Source: Prorocentrum cordatum (lineage: Eukaryota; Sar; Dinophyceae; Prorocentrales; Prorocentraceae). Taken from it: a stretch of DNA of 64,000 nucleotides. The stretch lies in the NCBI GenBank assembly GCA_963575745.1, contig CAUYUJ010001306.1, positions 38,695-102,694 of the forward strand, read 5' to 3'. Every line of letters begins with the position of its first letter. Position 1 is the first letter of the stretch. Both the position numbers and the translations under genes were made by a program. Positions 28,663 to 37,620 of this stretch are shown piece after piece. The notes under the pieces are model-generated. The model was not told the origin of the DNA. It searched no databases and was given only the letters and a program-made list of their open reading frames with translations.

Positions 28663-30412
28663 TCACACGCCACTGCTGGCTGGCACCTGCGCCCGCCTTG
28701 GACTTCGGCTCCGCTGGCGAGTCGCGACGGGCGCTGGGGCAGCGCCCCTCAGCAGCTTGGCGACGCCCTGGGCCAGCGCACACGCAAAATTGCATGGGAC
28801 TGCGTTCCCGATCTGCGTGTAGGCCGCGTTGATGCCCCCTTTGAAGACATAGTCGTGGGGAAATGTCTGAAGACGAGCGGCCTCCGTGACTGTCAGCCGC
28901 CTCATCGACTCTGGCTCGACCCAAGCAACCGCGTATGCATCCAAGAGCGTGGCGCGGCTCGCCCAGACGCCCTCGAGGCGGCGCTTTGTCTGGGGGCCGC
29001 TGTCGTAGGCATCGGCGTTCTCGCGCTCGGCGACGAGGCCGTAGGTGCGAGCGGCGGCGCCCACACCCAGCTTGCCCTCGATCTCTTTGCGGTGGGCGCG
29101 CAGATTCGCCGCGCGCGTCAGGACGCTGTTCAGCTCAGGAGTCAGCTCCCTCACACCCAGCTTGCCCTTGATCTCTTTGCGGTGGGCGCGCGGATTCGCC
29201 GCGCGCGTCAGGACGCTGTTCAGCTCAGGAGTCAGCTCCTGCGCCACTCGCTCGTTGCGTTCCACGAGCGCCGCATGCAAGTTCTCGACCCAGCTCCCCC
29301 CCGCGCCGAAGAACTGCTCCTCATCAATGATTGGCGTCGCGTTCCCCCCCATGGCCGCCAGTAGCGTCGGGGAAGGCCTGGTGGGAGCGAGGGGGCGGCC
29401 GCTCCCATCGAAGAGCATGCCAGAGTACGCGCTCTCCCGGAGCACAGGGCTTTTGCAAACCTCGATCTTCGCAGTGCACGTTGGCGGGTTGCACGGCGTG
29501 TCTGCCCTGCCAATGTCCCGGAGGGCCTCTCTGCACGTCTGCCCTCGGCGGCTGATCGCAGCCAGCCCGTGAAAATACTGTGTGGGCGTCGCGGTGTGGA
29601 GAAACCCGACCAGGATCAGCCGCTCTCTCGACTGGGGGACGTCGAAGTTGTGGGTGTTAAGCACCTTGTACTCGCATGCGTACCCAAGGCCCTTCGCGCG
29701 TTCGATTAGCTTGTCCAGAATGGGCTTGAAGAGAGCCTTGGTGCACAAGTTCTTCACGTTCTCCATGAGGAAGCTGCGCGGCTGCAGCTTGTCGACCGCA
29801 TCCATGAAGACGTTAACCAGCCCGTTCCTGGGGTCATGCAGCTGCATCTTCCCAGCCTGCGAAAAGCCTTGGCAGGGAGGGCCTCCGAAAATACAATCCA
29901 CAGGCCCTGGCAGCTCTCGGCGCAGGTTGTTGAAGTCAACTGTCCGCAGATCCAATTGCCTGCACACCGCCACCTCCGCGTCGTGGTTTGCATTGTAGGT
30001 GTCGCAGGCGGCTTGTTTTTTTTTCCGCCGCCCACAGCACCTTGAAGCCCGCCCTCGTGAAGCCGACGTCCATGCCGCCAGCCCCTGAGAAAATCGACAC
30101 CGCCGTCAGCTGCTTCTTCGCCCATCGCCCACGCGCTGACTGGGTCTCTGCTGGGCGTGCTCGCTTCTGTGCCCGGCGCTGCTTCTCTTCCCCGCTGGGC
30201 GTCTCAATGCGTGCACGTTTCTTCGCTGACTCTCGCCCGTTGTCGGAAACTGTTGCAGCGGGTTCCTTGACGTCGCCGAATAATTCCTCTTCGAGTTTGG
30301 CTTGGCTTCCGACGGAGATAAGAAAATCGCTGTCGGGCACGTCCTTCTGCTGCTCACCCCTGCTCGCTTTCTCTGCTTGGAGGTACTGCTTGAGGCTCGA
30401 GATTCCACTCAT
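28663..30412 (-). CDS. C5 cytosine DNA methyltransferase, one frameshift
   Basis: From ATG 30412 (MSGISSLKQYLQAEKASRGE) the N-terminus includes the basic segment shared with the AlkB gene. Catalytic motifs follow: I (LTAVSIFSGAGGMDVGF), IV with the catalytic Cys (GGPPCQGFSQAG), VI (ENVKNL), VIII (QSRERLILVGF) and X (QIGNAVPCNF). Motif I and the rest are in different frames. A run of nine A at 30018-30026 (minus strand) holds one base too many, so a homopolymer error is likely. An inserted region before motif X has a duplicated ELTPELNSVLTRAAN block and a linker shared with the helicase relic at 5280-5420. An SL relic (TGGCTCAAA) lies about 35 bp upstream of the ATG. Confidence 0.85.
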
Positions 30413-30442
30413 GGCCACAACCAGGCTGAGGGGAAGCGGTGA

Positions 30443-30460
30443 TTTGAGCCAGTCACATGC
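30443..30460 (-). other. Spliced-leader relic upstream of the methyltransferase
   Basis: Minus-strand GCATGTGACTGGCTCAAA keeps TGGCTCAA of the SL and lies 30 bp before ATG 30412. Confidence 0.5.
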
Positions 30461-30604
30461 TACAAGGCGCCATGTAGGATTTGCGTGCAACCCGCGCACA
30501 AAAACAGCAACATGCGGATAGTATCGCGTCATCGGGGCGCGCTCCCCTCGGCCCGCTGGGGGGGGGCCCGTGGCGTTCCCCTCAGGCTCCCTCGGTCAGG
30601 TTTC

Positions 30605-30895
30605 CCAGGTGGCCTCGCCGTTTGGCAACCTTGCCGTTTGGCAACCTCGGCGTTTGGAAACCTCGCCGTTTGGCAACCTCGCCGTTTGGCAACCTCGCCG
30701 TTGGGCAACCTCGCCGTTTGGCAACCTCGCCGTTTGGCAAGCTCGCCGTTTGGCAAGCTCGCCGTTTGGCAACCTCGCCGTTTGGCAACCTCGCCGCGTG
30801 GCAACCTCGGCGTTTGGAAACCTCGCCGTTTGGCAACCTCGCCGTTTGGCAACCTCGCCGTTTGGCAACCTCGCCGTTTGGCAACTTCGGTCTGT
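30605..30895 (+). repeat. 16-nt minisatellite (CGTTTGGCAACCTCGC)
   Basis: About 18 units with few variants. Long frames across it are artefacts. Between 30896 and 31332 no gene was recognised. Confidence 0.9.
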
Positions 30896-31332
30896 CAAAT
30901 TGTCCGCCTATGCCTCTCACCAGATACCCATAAGGAGTGGCTGCGCGTCAGAGATGGCCCTTCCTACATCCATCTATGTCTCTATGGTTTGCCGATGGAG
31001 GCCCCCTGTTTGGCAGAGCACCCAAGACACCATAATCTTCTTCCTTGGGCCAGCTCGGCCCCGCCAGCCCAGCCAGCTCAGCCCAGCAAGCCAAGCCGCA
31101 TTTTTCAACATTACGTTTAACTTCTTCCTTGAGCCAGCGCGGCCCGTCATGGAGTTTGCGCGCAACGCATGCACGGGGGGGGGCGCTGCAGTTGGAAACA
31201 CCAGTTCCACACATGTGTCGCAAAGCTGCTAATCTTGGCTAGCGTAGTGCACGAACTGCATGAGCTAGATGCGTTTCTTTTTCCACACACGCCTTCGCAC
31301 ATGTGGTCTGTCATCACACGCTGTCGCTACAC

Positions 31333-33483
31333 CTACGCGCTGGCTCTGGTGGCCTCTAGCTCCGCTGCTGCGGTGCCGCTCGCCCAACGGTCTGGGAGCG
31401 GACCCGTGAGTCCGACCGCAGGCAAGAGGCGCGCGAGCAAGCGCTCTACCACGTTGACACTCATAGCGTTGCCGAGTTGCTTGCGCCATTGGGCATCCGA
31501 CACCACCTGCTTGAAGTGGTCTGGGTTCATGCCTTGCAATCGACAGCGCTCGCGCGCATTGAGGAGCCGACCTCTGTTGGAGATACAGATCTTGCTGCGG
31601 GTGAGCAAACAGGGGCACGCGTCCATCTTCACGACGCAACGTCCTTCGCTGGTTGTGACTGGAAAGAGCCATGCTTGCTGCAAGGGTTCGTGCTTCTCGT
31701 GCAAAAGCTTCGCCATCATCGCAGCCCATATCTGGGAAGCGAAAGTCTGAGGAGGCGCCTGCACGTTGAGCGGGTTCGGCTTCGTCTCCCATAGATCCAA
31801 GAACCGCTCCACCGACGGGCAGGCAATGGGCTCCGGCCATTGGAACCTACCCTCGATGTATAAGTCCTTGCGGATGCAGACAATGTAGAGCCTGTTTCGG
31901 CTTTGCGGCACCCCGTGATCGGCGGTGTTCAGGACCCTCCACTGGATGTTATAGCAATCCAATCGCAGCAGCTGGTGTAGAACCTCGCAAATGTCTTCGC
32001 CGTCGCGGTTGTGAAGCAAACTTCGCACGTTCTCCAGGACTGCGACACGAGGCTTGTGGGTTCTCATGTAATCCACGACACTATAGAACACCTGGCCACG
32101 TGGGTCATCGAAGCCTCTCTTGTTGCCTTCTGAGCTGTGCGGCTGGCAGGGAAATCCTGCCATGTACAGGTCGCAGCCGGGCGCCTGCGAGTGGCCGCAC
32201 TTGGTGATGTCCCCATCAACTTTGCCTCTGCAGAATTTGAGAGGCCGGGAATTGGCTTCGATGGTCTGGCAGGCAAACTCGTCAAGGTCGCTCGCGAAGG
32301 CCTCTGTGAAGTCCACGCGCAAGCTCCGCAACGCTTGGCAAGGCGCATTCATGCCTGCGCAATCATGTCCCACGCGGAGAGGACGCCGGGGAGGCTCGGG
32401 CGCCACAGCATCAGAATGGTAGAAGAGCTCTGCGGCGTCACCTATATCGCGAAAGAGCACGATGGAGTACCTGATGGCGGTTGGCGGCTGATGAGGCAAC
32501 ACCCAATGCACGTGCCGACCGTCTACCTTCTGCCATTGATCTTTCGTGGACACGCTGAAGCATTGATCCCTCTCCTGCCAGCAGAACTCGCCTGCTGTGA
32601 ATTCGCCCAGGGACAGACACCATTGGTGGTCCTTGTCCGTGCGGCGGTGGTGGTGGGGGTGCATCGGCTGAAAATTCTTGTTGAGTTGCGCGCTGCTGAA
32701 TTCGAAGCCGAACACCCGACCTTCGTCCTGAAGCAATTCCCACAGTTTGGCACACTGCTCTTGATCGCCTTGTGACAAGCATCCAGGCACAACTTGGTCA
32801 TTGTAGCCTTCCTTGTTGAAGCCATCGGCGCCTGGGGCACCGCGTGTGACGCCCAGCGTAATGCTTCCTGAACCAAATGTCGTGGTCTTGACGTTCCCTC
32901 GCTTCCAACTCAACTTCTCGAGGCAATCCCAGATCTCGCGGCGGTTCTTCACAGGCTTGCCAAGCAGTTGCACTGGCGTGGGCACAGGCAACCCAACACT
33001 GCCACTGGTCTGGGCGGCTGTGGACATTTTCCTCTTCTTGCTCGCCCGTGTCTCCACAGTCGCTCCCTCAAACTCGAATCGGGCCAACTCCTTCGCTTTC
33101 GTTTCTTCCAATGGCGCCTCCCGAGCTTTGTCCTTCTTTCTGTTTCGCCTGGCTTGCCTATCTCCCGGACGATCATCATAAGTCATAGTGCACTCCAGGG
33201 ATTCGCTGTTGAGCGCGCCGCATTTCACAACGAAGTCTTTCACGATTTGCGAGGACCTCTCCGCGAGGATACGAGCCGAGGTCACGTGCTCCTTTTTGAG
33301 GAAGAACCCGCGGTCGGGCTCTTTCCCTTGATACTTTTCGTACTCTCTCTTGACGACATCATGGAGAATCGCGCCGAAGGTGGTCTGCACTTCGATCACC
33401 TTGGCGCCCTTGCCTGCGAAGCCTCTGCCCTGGCCAGGCGGTTTGACGAGAAGCGTAAACTGGCGCTGCATCTCATCCTCCAT
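31333..33483 (-). CDS. Fusion: 2OG-Fe dioxygenase-like domain + C5 cytosine methyltransferase
   Basis: An uninterrupted 716-residue protein from ATG 33483. Residues 1-155 are basic and unassigned. Residues about 165-345 match the TET/JBP-type 2OG dioxygenase pattern: LNKNF, a His/Asp cluster (HHHRRTDKDHQW), LGEFTAGEFCWQE, WQKVDGRHVHWVLP and RYSIVLFRD. The canonical HxD is unclear because extra residues separate H and D, so activity is uncertain. Residues about 370-690 are a complete methyltransferase: motif I-like HDCAGMNAPCQAL, catalytic AGFPCQPHSSEG, LENVRSL, QSRNRLYIV and LGNAMSVNV. One chain may thus add and oxidise methyl groups on cytosine. An SL relic lies about 100 bp upstream. Confidence 0.85.
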   Translation of the reverse strand: MEDEMQRQFTLLVKPPGQGRGFAGKGAKVIEVQTTFGAILHDVVKREYEKYQGKEPDRGFFLKKEHVTSARILAERSSQIVKDFVVKCGALNSESLECTMTYDDRPGDRQARRNRKKDKAREAPLEETKAKELARFEFEGATVETRASKKRKMSTAAQTSGSVGLPVPTPVQLLGKPVKNRREIWDCLEKLSWKRGNVKTTTFGSGSITLGVTRGAPGADGFNKEGYNDQVVPGCLSQGDQEQCAKLWELLQDEGRVFGFEFSSAQLNKNFQPMHPHHHRRTDKDHQWCLSLGEFTAGEFCWQERDQCFSVSTKDQWQKVDGRHVHWVLPHQPPTAIRYSIVLFRDIGDAAELFYHSDAVAPEPPRRPLRVGHDCAGMNAPCQALRSLRVDFTEAFASDLDEFACQTIEANSRPLKFCRGKVDGDITKCGHSQAPGCDLYMAGFPCQPHSSEGNKRGFDDPRGQVFYSVVDYMRTHKPRVAVLENVRSLLHNRDGEDICEVLHQLLRLDCYNIQWRVLNTADHGVPQSRNRLYIVCIRKDLYIEGRFQWPEPIACPSVERFLDLWETKPNPLNVQAPPQTFASQIWAAMMAKLLHEKHEPLQQAWLFPVTTSEGRCVVKMDACPCLLTRSKICISNRGRLLNARERCRLQGMNPDHFKQVVSDAQWRKQLGNAMSVNVVERLLARLLPAVGLTGPLPDRWASGTAAAELEATRASA

Positions 33484-33580
33484 TTCTCGTTTCACGCGTC
33501 GGCGTTCCGCTGCCCTCTTCTCAGTCTCGCCGTCGCCCGCCCGGAATGATGGCCACTACAGATTGCAAATGCAAAAGAAG

Positions 33581-33595
33581 CTTCGAGCCAAAAAG
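33581..33595 (-). other. Spliced-leader relic upstream of the fusion gene
   Basis: Minus-strand CTTTTTGGCTCGAAG matches ATTTTGGCTCAAG with one substitution and one inserted G. It lies about 98 bp before ATG 33483. Confidence 0.55.
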
Positions 33596-33866
33596 TTCAC
33601 ATAAGAATGTCACTGAGCAAAGGCTGCATGGCGAGCGTGTGCGAGTGATTTGGAGCAATCGGGGGGAGACGGGCGCATGTATGCGCAAGCCAAGTCACGC
33701 GTGCAGCTACGGAGCGGTGCACACAAGATGCAAATGCACGCATGGAGTCCACAAGGCGTCAGGGGGGGAGCCTGCGATGAGCAGACAAGCGCTTGCTTGC
33801 TTTTTTTTGGCGCGCGAACTATTCATCTCTTACATGGCTAGTCTCTCGGAACAATGTGTGGGCCAC

Positions 33867-36366
33867 TCACTCGCAGGCGGCGGCACGTCGCGCAATGGTG
33901 GGCGCCACTGCCAACCACAGCTCCTTGTAGTCCTCAAAGGGGTCGCCCCGAGCCGTCCTTCCCTCGGGCAGGCACATCTTGCGCCACTCGCACAGCATGT
34001 GCTCGACGCACTGGGCGGACGTTGGTAGCAAGTGGAGGCGAGCCAAACGCTCGACCACCCCGTGTTGGTCCACAGCAGCCAAAGCAGAAGGGAGGGCCTC
34101 GACCAAGGCCAGGAAGATCTTGTCCACGCCAGCCTTGAAGGGAGATGTGCCGACCATGGCGCGCGCCTGCGCAGCTGGATGGCCCAGAAGCAGCCAAAGC
34201 CCCAGTTCGGCAAAGTCTCCAATGTCACGTTGCTCCATGTTGTATAACGCGGGGTCGCCAATGGAGAATAGCCGCGCCACGAGCAGCGCCCGGAATTTTG
34301 GGATCCCAAGCTGCTGCAGCACCGTGATGGCATCGGCGCCGTCCTGGATCTTAGCTAGCGCTGTTGGAATCTTGGTCGCCAGGTCATGAATGAAGCGGCC
34401 GCAGCTCTCCGCTTCGGGGCCATTGCCAAGGAGGCTGAGCACGCCTTGCTTGAGATGCGATGGGACAACACCCTTGCTCTTCGGGAAGCGCTCGCGAAAG
34501 CGGTGGGCGAACTCTTCGGACGATGGCGGCGCATCTACACTGAAGGGGCCAAGCGCCTCGAGGCGACGCCAACTGGGGAGCACGGTCTGGCCAATGATGT
34601 GATTGTACAACGCATCCTTCGTTATCTTCTCTCTGCTCAACCACTCTCGGACCAGCTTGAGCGTGGCGGTGTCCGTGAAAAGACACGGAACAGTGCGTGG
34701 TGTTCACATAGGCATCGGCCATGTTAGGCTGTACGCTTCGCAACGCTGCCAAGTAGAACTGGTGGACTTCTCCCGGCATCTCGCCCATGCGGACGAGAAC
34801 ATCCGTAGCAAAGACCAGGTAGACCGCAACGAACTCGGGCAGGCGAGCAAAGAGCGGCTGGCCGTCAGGCGGCCCAGATGCGCCAGCGGGAAGCTGCGAG
34901 GCGTGGGACGAGGAAGCAGAAGGAGCATTGTCAGGCACATCGTCGTCATCTCCGCTGTCTCCTGGTGTGCTTGTGGCCTCCACATCTGCACTGCCTGCCG
35001 AAGTCGGCGTGAGATCCGATTCGGAGGCTTGGGCTCCCCGCAGCTCGATGCGTCGGCGCTTTCCCTGAGCCACAATTGCGTCCAGATCAGCCTCATGTGC
35101 AGCCACCGCTGCTGGGGCTATCACCGGCTCGTCGATGTGCACGAAGAAGAGCCTCTTCTTCAGCGGCTCATTGTTGGCATCCGTGTGGCCATCCACAGCA
35201 CGGAGCCAAGCTTCTGGCGTATCATTGATGCAGAGTATCTTCGGCTGCAGCGGGTGGAAGCACACACAGGCGTTGCGGACGCGGCACTGCCCGCCGTCCC
35301 GAATCTCCAAGAGCTGCTTCAAATAGTTGGCGCTCATCTTTCGGCCCTGCTGGCTGACGTCGGCGGCGGACAGCTCCTCCAGGATCACAGGCACGCACCT
35401 GCCGAAATATTCCTGAGCGGGTTTCAGCGCATCTGGACTGGAGGCTTTGCAGTAGTGGCCGACGTCGTAGTTTTCGGCCAAATAATTCGCTACCCCAGCA
35501 GCCGTGGGCGTCTTCTGTTGCCCGCCACCGCCCCAGAGGAGCAATGCTTTCTCGAAGTGCAGCCGAGTGTTAATGTAGTCGGCAAAGGGAAGCTTCACGT
35601 CCTTGCGCATGATGGGGCCCCACGTCTTACCCTTCTTGCGCGGGAGCCCAGGAAAATCACGCGGGCAGACGAGCTTGGTCCCCGTGGTCCCCACGCGGTA
35701 CACGATGTCACTGGTGAGCTGGCGCTTGAGTGCGCGCTTCTCCTCGACGCGCCTCATGGCGGAGATCTCGCCCCTGCCAGCCAGGAGCGCTTTGGGGCCC
35801 TGTGCTCTCGCGGGCGACTGCAGCCTCTCGCGCCAGAAGTCGAAGTGCAAGTCTTGCTGGGCTCTGTCGCGCAATTCATGCCATAGCTCCTTGACATCGA
35901 CTGGCGGCGGCGCTAGCCCATCCTCCGCCACGTTGAAATTGGAAGTAATCTGCTGGAAGTCTGCGAACCAGGCGCGAGCGAACTGAAGAATGGCCCGCGC
36001 GCCGGCCTGGCCTCGACCGGGCTTCAGCAGCTCGTACACAGCCGCAGGGCGGACCTCCTCGGGGAGAGTGGCGAACTCCAGCTTCGCTTGGTCGGCTTTG
36101 TAAATGAGAAAATGCAAGGCGTGCCGGTTCACTGGCCGCCTCACGCTGAGACGGCGCTCTCCCTTGTCGAGCAACGGCCACAGAAGATCGAAGACAGCCT
36201 CCGTCGATTTGTCCGTCTCGATGAGGCCCACGAGCCAGCGCATCTGCTTGCCCATGCAAAGGCACCCCAATGGTTCAGAGAGGCTGCGCGCAGGCACATC
36301 AAGAACTTCCGCACCCTCTTCTGCATCGATGGTTTTCTTCTCTGTCGCTTCAAAGGAAGTTTCCAT
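33867..36366 (-). CDS. Superfamily-3 helicase-like ATPase, one frameshift
   Basis: From ATG 36366 the first frame covers about 550 codons and the second (33867-about 34690) the last 270. They join near 34690, where coding passes from YVNTT to TVPCLFTDTATLKLVREW. The ATPase core has LLLWGGGGQQKTPTA as Walker A (residues 276-290; the usual Gly before Lys is Gln), VPVILEEL as Walker B (325-332) and KILCINDTP as SF3 motif C (376-384). SF3 helicases unwind replication origins in viruses and plasmids. An acidic Ser-rich linker follows (GDSGDDDDVPDNAPSASSSH). A weak SL-like TTTTCAGCTC lies 45 bp upstream. Confidence 0.65.
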
Positions 36367-36539
36367 GGCTGCCGCGCTAGCAAAGAAGCAGGGTGTAATA
36401 CGTAAACGCGGGAGCTGAAAAGCTGCAAGCTAGTGGCTGACATGCATCCCATGTTTGACCCTGTAACCAAAGACGGCTCGCTGTCACCGACAATTCGTGG
36501 TTGCAAAATGCTGCGACCATCGCATGAGAAGCGTGAACG

Positions 36540-36800
36540 CAGCTGGTATTACAAAGCCCCACCGCGCGGCCTGCCGATTGCATACAAGCAAGGCCCCACC
36601 GTGCGGCCTAGAGCAAATTCATGCAAGCAGATGGTATTAGTCAAGGTCCCACCGCACGGCCTACGCAAAGCAAGTGCATGCAAGCAGGTGGCATTGGTCA
36701 AGGCCCCACCGCGGGGCCTACGCAAAGCAAGTGCATGTAAGCAGGTGGTATTGGTCAAGGCCCCACCGCGCGGCCTGCGCAAAGCAATGCATGCACCGGT
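36540..36800 (+). repeat. ~65-bp repeat, 4 copies, family also at 48640-48755
   Basis: Units contain GCAAGTGCATGCAAGCAGGT, GGTATTGGTCAAGGCCCCAC and CGCGGCCTACGCAAA. Two further copies lie at 48640-48755. The array passes into the 11-nt GGTTGGTGTCC family at 36800-36890. Confidence 0.8.
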
Positions 36801-36959
36801 TGGTGTCCGGTTGGTGTCTGGTTGGTGTCCGGTTGGTGTCCGGTTGGTGTCCGGCTGGTGTCCGGCTGGTTTTCGGCTGGTGTGCAATTGCTGTCAGCCT
36901 GTGGTGTCCGTTCTGTTGGTGGGCTGCCCCCGGCCGCTCCTCGGCTGCTCTCGGCTGCT

Positions 36960-37620
36960 CCCGGATCCCGGCTGCTCCCGCCACTCGCCCTCACTTGTTT
37001 GCCCGGGCTGATCGGGTATGGGGTGTCGCGGCTGTAATCCAGCTGCTCTCGGCTGCTCCCGGCTCCCGGCTGCTCCCGCCACCCGCCCTCACTCATCTGA
37101 CGCCTCCCGGGTTGCGCCCGGCTCCAGGGGTGATTTCGGTCTGTCAGTGTTTGGTGCTTCCGGCTGCTCCCGGCTGCCCCCGGCCGCTCCCGCCATTCGC
37201 CCTCAATCATTTGACCGGGCTGATCGGGTAGGGGTGTCGTGAGCAGCGGCTGTAATCCGGCTGCTCTCGGCTGCTCCCGGATCCCGGCTGCTCCCGCCAC
37301 CCGCCCTCACTTATTTGACCGGGCTGATTGGGTAGGGGTGTCGTGAGCAGCGGCTGTAATCCGGCTGCTCTCGGCTGCTCCCGGATCCCGGCTGCTCCCG
37401 CCATTCGCCCTCACTTATTTGACCGGGCTGATCGGGTAGGGGTGTCGTGAGCAGCGGCTGTAATCCGGCTGCTCTCGGCTACTCCCGGATCCTGGCTGCT
37501 CCCGCCACTCGCCCTCACTTATTTGCCCGCGCTGATCGGGTAGGGGTGTCGTGGGCAGCGGCTGTAATCCGGCTGCTCTCGGCTGCTCCCGGATCCCGGC
37601 TGCTCCCGCCACTCGCCCTC
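36960..37620 (+). repeat. ~125-bp tandem repeat
   Basis: Five units carry GGGCTGATCGGGTAGGGGTG, GTGAGCAGCGGCTGTAATCC and GGCTGCTCCCGGATCCCGGC. Related units fill 45110-47930 and the ends of 50640-54300, so this family is spread over 17 kb. Confidence 0.85.
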
